Source: Lachnospiraceae bacterium (lineage in GTDB: Bacteria; Bacillota; Clostridia; Lachnospirales; Lachnospiraceae). From it: 56,217 bases of DNA. Positions 1-6,566 of this stretch are shown here, one piece after another (position 1 is the first letter of the stretch; each line of letters opens with the position of its first letter). The notes below the pieces were generated by a model, which ran no database searches, was not told the origin of the DNA, and was given only the letters and a program-made list of their open reading frames with translations. The stretch covers positions 1 to 56,217 of the forward strand of contig JAAWEL010000030.1 in assembly GCA_022794255.1 (NCBI GenBank), given 5' to 3'. Both the position numbers and the translations under genes were made by a program.

Positions 1-18
1 TATTGGATCAGTATTGTT

Positions 19-399
19 TTATCCACCTGAAGCTCCGTCCTCCTCATTTTTCCCTTGAATCCTGTTCTTATAATACCAGATCGCCTGAGTCACGCTGCTT
101 CGTGTCATGCCCATCTCATCTGCAATCTTAGAATTTCCCCAGCCAGCATTATGCAATGCCATGATTTTAGGATAATCGATTCTACGCTTACAGGATGGCT
201 TTGGCCTGGGTGGTTCTTTAAGACTGGCTGCAAACTCCTGGATATCCTCCATGCAGGATGCACAGAAATGTTGGCCCTTCATGGGATTTTCCTGAACTAC
301 AGGCCCGCCAACACTTTCCCGAAAATTTAAAGCTATGTATCCGATCTTTCCGGAATCTGATATGTCTTTCCCGCATCGATCACATATCACCTTTAACAT
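19..399 (-). CDS. Small phage protein with zinc-ribbon-like N-terminus and helix-turn-helix C-terminus
   Basis: The ATG at 399 is preceded by GGAGGT eight bases upstream, so it is preferred over an in-frame ATG 25 codons earlier. The protein is about 126 residues. The N-terminal part has two Cys pairs (CDRCGKD near residue 6 and CASC near residue 46), which suggests a small metal-binding ribbon. The C-terminal part (KIMALHNAGWGNSKIADEMG, then TRSSVTQAI) reads as a helix-turn-helix of the type in phage small terminase subunits and transcription activators. It is the last gene of the early minus-strand run seen here and could be a late regulator. Specific function is unknown. Confidence 0.6.
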   Translation of the reverse strand: MLKVICDRCGKDISDSGKIGYIALNFRESVGGPVVQENPMKGQHFCASCMEDIQEFAASLKEPPRPKPSCKRRIDYPKIMALHNAGWGNSKIADEMGMTRSSVTQAIWYYKNRIQGKNEEDGASGG

Positions 400-581
400 T
401 TTATCACCTCCGGGCGATACCTTGTATCCGAACATAGTGCCGTAAAACAATATGCTGGCATCCTGGCTGACCATGTTTTACATGGCGGTATAAGCTCTTC
501 CAAAATATCTGTGTATATTGCCTGCTTCGTTTTCTCAATTTCAGTACTGCTTTTTTGTCTTGCTTTTGATAATCTCGCCAT
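393..581 (-). CDS. Small basic phage protein, unknown function
   Basis: A 62-residue reading frame starts with ATG at 581, eight bases after a strong GGAGG (586-590), and overlaps the start of the next gene by 7 bases, as phage genes often do. The N-terminal half is basic and rich in Lys, Arg, Ser and Glu; the C-terminal half has three Cys. No family is recognised. A second frame (404-592) overlaps it but lacks the matching ribosome binding site and is taken as a shadow. Confidence 0.45.
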   Translation of the reverse strand: MARLSKARQKSSTEIEKTKQAIYTDILEELIPPCKTWSARMPAYCFTALCSDTRYRPEVIKC

Positions 582-737
582 CTATCCTCCACTAAATCTT
601 AATTTTCCCTTGTACTTCTCCCATGCCAAGCTTATAATATTATCAGTTGCCAGTTCCGGAAGGAGTGCGGCTTTGCCGTATCGGAGGTGTCCGGTCTCAC
701 ATTGGTTATCCCGGGAACACGCTCCGGCTGGCAGCTC
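582..737 (-). other. Possible small phage ORF without a standard start codon
   Basis: Between the DUF551 gene and the 62-residue gene, one minus-strand frame stays open for 52 codons and ends in TAG one base before the next ATG. Its translation looks protein-like (QCETGHLRYGK, then SLAWEKYKGKLRFSGG). The frame has no ATG, GTG or TTG near its beginning; the first TTG lies only about 17 codons from the end. AGGAG lies at its very start. It may be a gene that lost its start, a remnant, or chance. Confidence 0.25.
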
Positions 738-742
738 CTATA

Positions 743-1222
743 TTATTCTTCCTCCTCATACGCCTCCGGAATCGGCTTCCAGGCGGTGATTTTTTCTGTG
801 ATCGGATCCCCGTTTGTTTCCTCCCATACCTTATCACGATTATTCCAGTACAGCCAATTGGTAACTGGATGACCCTGGTTGTATCCGGGGATTATCATTG
901 TCACCAGATAATCTCCACTCGTTCTGGGGTGATTTTCCTGCACAGGAATCCATCGATTCCTCTGCCTCATCCAGCTCAGCTTGTCCAGGAGGTTTTTTGT
1001 CTGCTCCTGATCATAATGGTTTAATTCATTCAGTTCTTCTCCCATCTGCTGCACTTCTCCCGGGCTGTACCCTGTATCCTCATAGGCCTTAAGCTCACAC
1101 AGGCAGCCATATAAAAGCTCCATCACCTTCCCTTTTACTCTTACCCCTTCATGGATATCCATCCAATCCATGCCCTTTACGCCCCAACGACCATCCTCTT
1201 TCTGCTCTGTCAACCGGATCAT
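743..1222 (-). CDS. DUF551-domain phage protein
   Basis: This 159-residue protein carries the DUF551 signature in its C-terminal half: RWIPVQENHPRTSGDYLVT near residues 90-108, a central region rich in Trp and Tyr, and ITAWKPIPEAY close to the end. DUF551 proteins are common in prophages of Firmicutes and enterobacteria and have no established function. The N-terminal half (residues 1-85) is helical and acidic. The start at 1222 follows AAAGGGG. It lies downstream of the antirepressor gene with a 23-base gap and is likely co-transcribed with it. Confidence 0.75.
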   Translation of the reverse strand: MIRLTEQKEDGRWGVKGMDWMDIHEGVRVKGKVMELLYGCLCELKAYEDTGYSPGEVQQMGEELNELNHYDQEQTKNLLDKLSWMRQRNRWIPVQENHPRTSGDYLVTMIIPGYNQGHPVTNWLYWNNRDKVWEETNGDPITEKITAWKPIPEAYEEEE

Positions 1223-1245
1223 TCTTTACCCCTTTCTTCTGGATT

Positions 1246-1794
1246 TTATCTCACCATTACATCAAGCGTCATCTGCTCATATGCCGGGACCTTAACTACA
1301 TAGCTTGGAATATCAATACCAGCTTGTAGAAAAATAGAACGCACTGCCATTGCAATCATATGAGGCGGCGCTCCTTCGCTTCTCATAATCCGTTCAAAAA
1401 GACGTCCTGCATTTGTAGCACTATCCAAGGCTGCGGAGGTAACTGGGTACTGGTAAGTGGTGGTAACCGAATATGTACCTGTCTTACGCAATGATGGAAG
1501 GATCTCCGATGTAACCCACCTTTTAAATTTTCTTGCTGATTCCAGCTTACTTCCCAAAATAAGTGAATATAAGCCAGATTCATTAATAACCCACATATCT
1601 TGCATTCCTCCCTTTGTAAGGATGGGATGTTTTGTCCTATCCTCTTCATCTACGTGTTTTTGAACCGCTTTATGCGGCTCACCATAACATAATGCCCCAG
1701 CTACATCCTTACCAACAAAAAACGGTTCATCGTCTTTAATAATCGTTCTTATTTTTCCAAATTCTTCGTTCTCAAAAATTTTCAAATCATTCAC
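1246..1794 (-). CDS. BRO family phage antirepressor
   Basis: A BRO-N domain fills the N-terminal 110 residues: it begins NDLKIFENEEFGKIRTI and includes FFVGKDVAGALCYGEPHKAV and the closing segment ESARKFKRWVTSEILPSLRKTG. Such proteins act as antirepressors or DNA-binding regulators in phage development. The remaining 70 residues are a variable C-terminal part. I place the start at the GTG at 1794, eight bases after GGAGGT, and not at the upstream ATG, whose extra 27 residues are Trp- and Arg-rich and overlap the previous gene. The neighbouring plus-strand XRE gene and its repeats suggest that this locus is a regulatory switch. Confidence 0.85.
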   Translation of the reverse strand: MNDLKIFENEEFGKIRTIIKDDEPFFVGKDVAGALCYGEPHKAVQKHVDEEDRTKHPILTKGGMQDMWVINESGLYSLILGSKLESARKFKRWVTSEILPSLRKTGTYSVTTTYQYPVTSAALDSATNAGRLFERIMRSEGAPPHMIAMAVRSIFLQAGIDIPSYVVKVPAYEQMTLDVMVR

Positions 1795-1795
1795 T

Positions 1796-2032
1796 TTACG
1801 CCACCTCCTTCTGTTCTGTTTTAATGACCTCAAACAATGTCTTACACAAAGTATCCATCTCCTGTTCCAGCTCATGGGTCATAACTGTCAGCATATGCAG
1901 GGCACCATCAAAATTGCTGTCATCGTTCGGCCCTTCAACAATGGCATCATGGACGGCCAATGTCAGGCTGTTCAATGCCCATGATTTCACCTGCAAATCC
2001 TCAAGTTTAAATGCGATTTCTTTTACTGTCAT
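1796..2032 (-). CDS. Small acidic helical phage protein
   Basis: A 78-residue protein begins with ATG at 2032 after AGGAGG and ends one base before the antirepressor GTG, so the two are probably translationally coupled. It is predicted by eye to be almost entirely helical (ALHMLTVMTHELEQEMDTL) and acidic. No family is recognised. As first gene of the transcript leaving the repeat-bearing intergenic region it is likely controlled by the plus-strand XRE protein. Confidence 0.6.
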   Translation of the reverse strand: MTVKEIAFKLEDLQVKSWALNSLTLAVHDAIVEGPNDDSNFDGALHMLTVMTHELEQEMDTLCKTLFEVIKTEQKEVA

Positions 2033-2083
2033 AGTAGCATCCTCCTAATTTTCATGTTAAACTATAGCTTTAAGGCTATATCT

Positions 2084-2141
2084 TATCTTATCACGTCATT
2101 TTGTTCGTGTTTTGTATCTTATCACGTCATTTTGTTCGTGT
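2084..2141. repeat. Two 27-bp direct repeats in divergent promoter region (candidate operators)
   Basis: A 27-base sequence beginning TATCTTATCACG and ending TTTTGTTCGTGT occurs at 2084-2110 and again, identical, at 2115-2141. The copies start 31 bases apart, close to three helical turns. Each copy carries a small dyad, CACG-N10-CGTG. They sit between the minus-strand genes starting at 2032 and the plus-strand XRE gene at 2165, as expected for operators of that regulator. A TATAGT hexamer at 2061-2066 on the minus strand could be the -10 of the leftward promoter; no good -35 is seen. Confidence 0.6.
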
Positions 2142-2164
2142 CAATATGTTTAGGAGGTATTTTT

Positions 2165-2401
2165 ATGCAATTTCATGAAAAACTTAGGGATTTAAGAATT
2201 TCCTCTGGATTCACCCAACATTCCATGGCTGAACGGTTAGAAATCAATGATCGTTCATACCAAAATTACGAATATGGAAAACGTGAACCAGACATTAAAA
2301 CACTTATACTTTTATCCTCAATTCTTAAAGTCTCTCTTGACGAGTTGCTTTGCCGGGAAGATTATCTAAAGTCTCACGGAGCTTTCTCTGATGAATGTTA
2401 A
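2165..2401 (+). CDS. XRE-family (Cro/CI-type) transcriptional regulator
   Basis: A 78-residue single-domain helix-turn-helix protein: FHEKLRDLRISSGFTQHSMAERL, then NDRSYQNYEYGKREPDIKTL, is the standard HTH_3 pattern over residues 3-58. The start at 2165 follows AGGAGG by five to six bases; the longer upstream extension lacks a ribosome binding site. It is read against the early operon, divergent from the antirepressor unit, and its last 77 bases overlap the oppositely oriented XRE gene at 2325-2558. It probably represses the adjacent leftward promoter through the twin 27-bp repeats. Confidence 0.8.
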   Translation: MQFHEKLRDLRISSGFTQHSMAERLEINDRSYQNYEYGKREPDIKTLILLSSILKVSLDELLCREDYLKSHGAFSDEC

Positions 2402-2558
2402 ATAAATCTTCCAACATATCCCATAAAGTAAAATCTCCTGTTCTTTTCCCGGCCTCAATATGCTGATAATATCTTTCATGAATCCCTAGATATTCAGCCA
2501 CTTGCTTTTGTGTCATGCCTGCCTTCTGGCGGGCTTCTTTCAAGTTGGCTCTCATCAC
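2325..2558 (-). CDS. XRE-family helix-turn-helix protein
   Basis: A 77-residue protein with a single HTH_3 domain (NLKEARQKAGMTQKQVAEYL, then HERYYQHIEAGKRTGDFTLW). It starts inside the stop codon of the large gene upstream (a TGATG overlap; ATG at 2555 or GTG at 2558), so it is translationally coupled to the replication operon. Its 3' end overlaps the plus-strand XRE gene tail to tail by 77 bases, so the two transcripts are complementary there. Its target is unknown. Confidence 0.75.
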   Translation of the reverse strand: MMRANLKEARQKAGMTQKQVAEYLGIHERYYQHIEAGKRTGDFTLWDMLEDLFNIHQRKLRETLDNLPGKATRQERL

Positions 2559-4195
2559 CCTCCCCCTTTCTTTTTCTGCTGAATCTTTTTCAGATACTCG
2601 ACCAACTCTGTCTCACTGGTAGGCGAATCCTGGTATTTTTCATCATAAACCTTCTTACCCCTATATTTTTTCTTTCCCTTCTCTACCAGGTGGTAATATA
2701 TACGATCATATTTATCGCTCGACCAGTCATTTTCCCGCTGCGGAAATTCCGCGACAATCAACCGGGAGCCATTATCAAAGTCAAACTTGTAATAATTCAC
2801 ATCAATATGCTCATCCCTGTACCAGAGCCCCCAGGCTTTATAATTTTTCAACCACTCCTTCCGCTGGTCATTGTTTTTCAGAACTGGAAGCTTCGGCTTC
2901 TCCTGTTCCGGATTCTCCACCAGGCCAGGCCTCGCAACCTCAGCAGCATCATGCTCCGCCAGCAGGTTTTTGTATGCCTGGATTTGCATAACCTTTTGGG
3001 TATAATATCCTGACTTGCTTTGTATCCAATACTCCCCCATTATCTCCATCTCATACTCTGCATCTGCAATCATCTTTTCCAAGAGATTACGGTCATAGGT
3101 TTTCATTTCCGCGGGCTTTGATATCCTGTCTGGATCACCGGTTCCGGACCCGGAGGAATCCGGCTCTGGATCCGGAACGGGAATTGTTTCTTTTACCCGG
3201 TTGCATCTTAAATCACACAAATCATCACAATCCTTGCAGCATGGTACCGGCTCACCGTCACCCTGCCTGCGGTATGCCAAATCCGGATTTACAAACTGGC
3301 ATTTATCCCCTACGGCCTCCCGCAATATCCCAATCACATCCATCCGGTCACACGGAAACGGTTTTCCCATCGGGGCTTCTATGCAATAGCATTCTTTCTG
3401 CCGGATCCCACATTCCCTGGCACAGCCAGAACAATCATAGCCGCCCTTAAATCCACCCGGTTCGCTCTCACATCCGGCTGATGTAATCAGGCTGTCCTCC
3501 GGATATACCTTTCTGGGTGTGCCATGTGCGGAAAGCGGTTTTTCTTCCACCTCCACTTCTTCCTCCCTGGACGCCGAACTGTTACATTCCAGCTTGCCCC
3601 CTTCCTGGTAAGCGCATTTGTCGGTTATCTCCTTCTCGTCCAGCCTTCCTTCGGTTGCGACATCGCAACCATTCTTCTCATAATCGTTTAATTCCATCTG
3701 CCCTGGAAGCTGCTCCTCCAGCTTCTCCCCGGCAGCCTCCTCCAAAGCTTCCCCATTCGGCGTCAATGCTGCCTTCTTTTCCTTCTTCGGCTTCAGCTCC
3801 CGGATTTCCCGGACCCTCATGTCCGGCGTTACCTGCTCCCGCTGCTCCTCCGTCATAGATACCATCTCGATCAACTGGCTGACGGAATAATCCCGGTAAG
3901 GCTCCGCCAGCATAGGCAATTCCCCAAAATTAATTACTTTCCCAAACTGTTCATACAGGCTGATACACCGGGAAGCCCAAGACTTATCCTTCTGGTACTG
4001 GCAGTGCAAGAACTCCTGGAAGCTGTTGTACCCGTCATCCTCCCACAGCCGCTCCTCCCGGATGATCCACAGGTAGTACCCGGTTGCCACAAAGCCATCC
4101 TTTACATCACGGATACTGATATTTACCAGGTTTTTTGCCTCTTTAAATGTCAGGCCGCTCTTTCGGATCTCTTCCACCTTTTTCACCCCCATCAT
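2555..4195 (-). CDS. Large phage protein with Cys-rich segment, unknown function
   Basis: A 546-residue protein. Residues 1-130 (GYYLWIIREERLWEDDGYNS and SWASRCISLYEQFGKV) resemble the helical DNA-associated modules of DUF3102-like phage proteins, but this match is by eye only. Residues 135-215 are low in complexity and charged. A Cys-rich stretch (about 240-335; pairs CSGC, CECG-like, CYC, CCKDC and CDLRC) looks like zinc binding. The C-terminal 130 residues are Lys- and Tyr-rich with KYDRIYYHLVEKGKKKYRG. It overlaps both neighbours by four bases, so it belongs to the replication operon. Confidence 0.55.
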   Translation of the reverse strand: MMGVKKVEEIRKSGLTFKEAKNLVNISIRDVKDGFVATGYYLWIIREERLWEDDGYNSFQEFLHCQYQKDKSWASRCISLYEQFGKVINFGELPMLAEPYRDYSVSQLIEMVSMTEEQREQVTPDMRVREIRELKPKKEKKAALTPNGEALEEAAGEKLEEQLPGQMELNDYEKNGCDVATEGRLDEKEITDKCAYQEGGKLECNSSASREEEVEVEEKPLSAHGTPRKVYPEDSLITSAGCESEPGGFKGGYDCSGCARECGIRQKECYCIEAPMGKPFPCDRMDVIGILREAVGDKCQFVNPDLAYRRQGDGEPVPCCKDCDDLCDLRCNRVKETIPVPDPEPDSSGSGTGDPDRISKPAEMKTYDRNLLEKMIADAEYEMEIMGEYWIQSKSGYYTQKVMQIQAYKNLLAEHDAAEVARPGLVENPEQEKPKLPVLKNNDQRKEWLKNYKAWGLWYRDEHIDVNYYKFDFDNGSRLIVAEFPQRENDWSSDKYDRIYYHLVEKGKKKYRGKKVYDEKYQDSPTSETELVEYLKKIQQKKKGGG

Positions 4196-4380
4196 CTCGT
4201 TTCCTCCTCAATCTGGGAGAATACTGCCAACATAATCCTGGTACAAAACAATGACCCGCCATACTTTTTCAGAATACTCCCAAACTCTCTTGTCATTTCT
4301 TCCACCATCCCGGGCTCTAAAGGCTTCCCATGAAACTTTTTATAAAAAATATAAGCATCATTGAAGGCTCCGTTCACCAT
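4192..4380 (-). CDS. Small phage protein, unknown function
   Basis: A 62-residue acidic helical protein (FNDAYIFYKKFHGKPLEPGM, then EEMTREFGSILKKYG). An in-frame GTG at 4428 would add 16 residues and overlap the helicase gene by 13 bases. I prefer the ATG at 4380 because GGAAG lies about 10 bases upstream and the family-like sequence starts there. The gene overlaps the next one by four bases. No function can be assigned. Confidence 0.55.
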   Translation of the reverse strand: MVNGAFNDAYIFYKKFHGKPLEPGMVEEMTREFGSILKKYGGSLFCTRIMLAVFSQIEEETR

Positions 4381-4415
4381 CCGAAAATTATCTTCCTGTC
4401 TCCTTTGTGATCCTG

Positions 4416-5798
4416 TCACAAGATGCACCCCGCTTTCCTGTAATGCGTCTGACGCTTTTTATACTGATTCACACAAAATGCAATATCATCCACATAATCA
4501 TAACAAACCGGTTCTGCTTTCCCTTCTGCCGTCCTTGCAATCCTTCCGATGCTCTGCGTCACCACGCTGTAATCCTTCTTGGGCGTTGTCATGTATAACC
4601 GGTCAAGCCGCGGGATATCCAGCCCTTCCTTTGCCAGGCTAAACGATGCAAAGAGAAAATGCCTTTTCCCGGCACGCATCTCCTCAATCACTCGCTCTCT
4701 CTCCGCCCTGGCCCTCTTGCTTGTCATGCTCCCGTCAACCATTGCACTCTCTTTTTTCAGGTTTTCCGGAAGCATCCCCATCAAGGTCCTCAGATGCTCC
4801 AGGCGGTCAGAAAGCACCAGGTTGTAATGCTCCCGGTTTTGTTCCAGGTCATTGACGATCATCCGGTTCCGTTCCCCGTCTCCGGCCAGGAAGGAAATCA
4901 GCTTGGCATATACCAGCGTCCCATCCGTATCCAGGCAGCTTTGAACCACCTGTACGCCGGTGTCCTTCCGCTCCACCCTCACCTTCATGGTCTTTTCCTC
5001 CACCGCCTTATCCGGTACCCGATAGACAACCGGCCCCAGCACGGCAAATGTGCTTGCGATCAGCCCGTCCGATCGATGAACCGTTGCGGAAAGCCCATAT
5101 TTATGCCTTGCCGCCAGGCTGTTCATAATCTTGTAAAACATCGTGACCTTTGTCGGCGTCCCTGCCAGGCGATGACACTCATCCACGATCACCACATCCC
5201 AGCTGTACCGGTATTTTTCCAAATCCAGCCGGCTTAATGTCTGGACCGTTGCGAAGGTTATATGGCTCCCGATCTGCACCGCGCCTTCCGTGATCCGGCC
5301 AAGGGTTTCCGGAGGGAAATACTGCCCTGCCCGGTTATAGGACTGCACAAGCAAATCCCTGGTATGGGTAATCCATAAAGCCCTGCGGGACAGGGAAGCT
5401 GCCAGGGCGATCCCCATCTGAGTCTTTCCCGATCCGCATGGGCTTTGCAGGATCCCGCAGCTTTGCTTTCTCATAGCATCCACTGCCGTTTTCTGGTAAT
5501 CATACAAAGGGACCTCTCCGTGATATTCCAAAACCCCGTTATCCGCCAGCTTTGCCTTCGCCCCATCTCCCGGCCTCATGAATTTCCGGATCTGTTTTCC
5601 GGTGCCTGTCGGCAGGATCAGGTCTCTTCCCTCCACGCGGTAGAGCCATAAATATTGCGGCGTGTTTCTGGTCCACAGCCCCCAGCGTTTCCGGTCTTTG
5701 TATTCCGGGTTTTCCAGTACCAGATTTTTACTGCACCAGGCCTGCAGCTCCTTGCTGGCATCCTTCACCCGGATTTCGGCTCCGACTATGATATGCAT
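4416..5798 (-). CDS. Superfamily 2 DEAD/DEAH-box DNA helicase
   Basis: A 460-residue helicase of the ResIII/UvsW-like type found in phage replication modules. Visible motifs: Q-like YDYQKTAVDAM (99-109), Walker A SPCGSGKT (119-126), motif Ia WITHTRDL, motif II DECH (206-209), motif III LSATVHR, and motif VI QSIGRIARTAEG in the second RecA-like lobe. The N-terminal 95 residues are a separate domain that may bind DNA. The start codon lies inside the end of the RecU-like gene, after GGAGG. It probably unwinds branched replication or recombination intermediates together with that resolvase. Confidence 0.88.
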   Translation of the reverse strand: MHIIVGAEIRVKDASKELQAWCSKNLVLENPEYKDRKRWGLWTRNTPQYLWLYRVEGRDLILPTGTGKQIRKFMRPGDGAKAKLADNGVLEYHGEVPLYDYQKTAVDAMRKQSCGILQSPCGSGKTQMGIALAASLSRRALWITHTRDLLVQSYNRAGQYFPPETLGRITEGAVQIGSHITFATVQTLSRLDLEKYRYSWDVVIVDECHRLAGTPTKVTMFYKIMNSLAARHKYGLSATVHRSDGLIASTFAVLGPVVYRVPDKAVEEKTMKVRVERKDTGVQVVQSCLDTDGTLVYAKLISFLAGDGERNRMIVNDLEQNREHYNLVLSDRLEHLRTLMGMLPENLKKESAMVDGSMTSKRARAERERVIEEMRAGKRHFLFASFSLAKEGLDIPRLDRLYMTTPKKDYSVVTQSIGRIARTAEGKAEPVCYDYVDDIAFCVNQYKKRQTHYRKAGCIL

Positions 5799-6226
5799 CC
5801 CCGCCTCCTGTTTTGGTGCAGGATTTCAAAATCCTCCAGCCATCCCTCCAGGGGCCTCCCGTAAAGGGCGATCCCCTTTTTATCAATCCGTTTCATGCCC
5901 CGCTTCCGGATACTCTCCATCACCTGATAATCTACCAGGTATATGAGATTTTCCGGGAACCGGATAGCAAACATCCCGCGCCTGTTTCCGGTTTTATAAA
6001 ACAGCTCCATGGCGTTTCTCTGGTTTTCCTCAATACGGCTTAAGCGGAAGGAATCCTTCTCACAGCTTTTGCAGTCAAACAGATAGGTTTCCCCGTCTTG
6101 TGCTGCAATCAGGTCACAGGGCTGGCCGTTTTTATTGTCCTGAAATCGATGTACCCAGAATCCCTTTTCGGAAAGCGTTCCGGCAAACCAGGATTCAAAA
6201 TCACTTCCGTTTTTTTTATTGCTCAT
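5786..6226 (-). CDS. RecU-like Holliday junction resolvase
   Basis: A 146-residue nuclease of the RecU type. The pattern GSDFESWFAGTL near residue 7, PCDLIAAQDGETYLFDCKSC (residues 36-55) and EENQRNAM (66-73) matches the restriction-endonuclease-like fold, with the metal-binding Asp, the D-x-K and a downstream Gln. Such enzymes cleave four-way junctions. It is the first gene after the origin region, starts after GAGGAGGAG and overlaps the helicase gene by 13 bases. It is slightly shorter than bacterial RecU (about 170-200), as usual for phage versions. Confidence 0.8.
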   Translation of the reverse strand: MSNKKNGSDFESWFAGTLSEKGFWVHRFQDNKNGQPCDLIAAQDGETYLFDCKSCEKDSFRLSRIEENQRNAMELFYKTGNRRGMFAIRFPENLIYLVDYQVMESIRKRGMKRIDKKGIALYGRPLEGWLEDFEILHQNRRRGCIS

Positions 6227-6566
6227 TTTCTCCTCCTCGTGCTTCCCTTTTTACGGGAAATTATGTATACTTTTCCTGTGGTCTTACCATTTATTAAAAA
6301 TGTCTTTCCTGAAGTCTTACCAAAAAAATGCCGGAAACCCTTGATTTTACCAGGGGTCTTACCGTCTTACCATTTTTCCGGTTATAAAAGGATATATTTT
6401 ATATAATATTTTGTATATACCGTTTTTCTCACGCGTATAGTGTTTAAAAACAGGTAAGACAGGTAAGACGGTAAGACTTTTATTAAAAATCCTTATTTTA
6501 TGCGGCTTTCAAGGCTCAAAAAAGTCTTACCAGTGTCTTACCTTTTTAGCTACAGTAAGACATTTC
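6227..6566. other. Candidate phage replication origin with 8-bp iterons around an AT-rich core
   Basis: This 340-base gene-free stretch holds nine exact copies of an 8-bp word. GTCTTACC occurs on the plus strand at 6281, 6314, 6356, 6364, 6524 and 6535. Its complement GGTAAGAC occurs at 6453, 6462 and 6470. Some copies are directly abutted (6356/6364 and 6462/6470). Near matches lie at 6302, 6343 and 6554. Between the left and right groups is a strongly AT-rich segment (about 6384-6420, TATATTTTATATAATATT and similar). Iterons facing each other across a melting region, flanked by the helicase and resolvase genes, fit a replication origin bound by a phage initiator. No promoter or RNA gene is evident. 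Confidence 0.65.
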
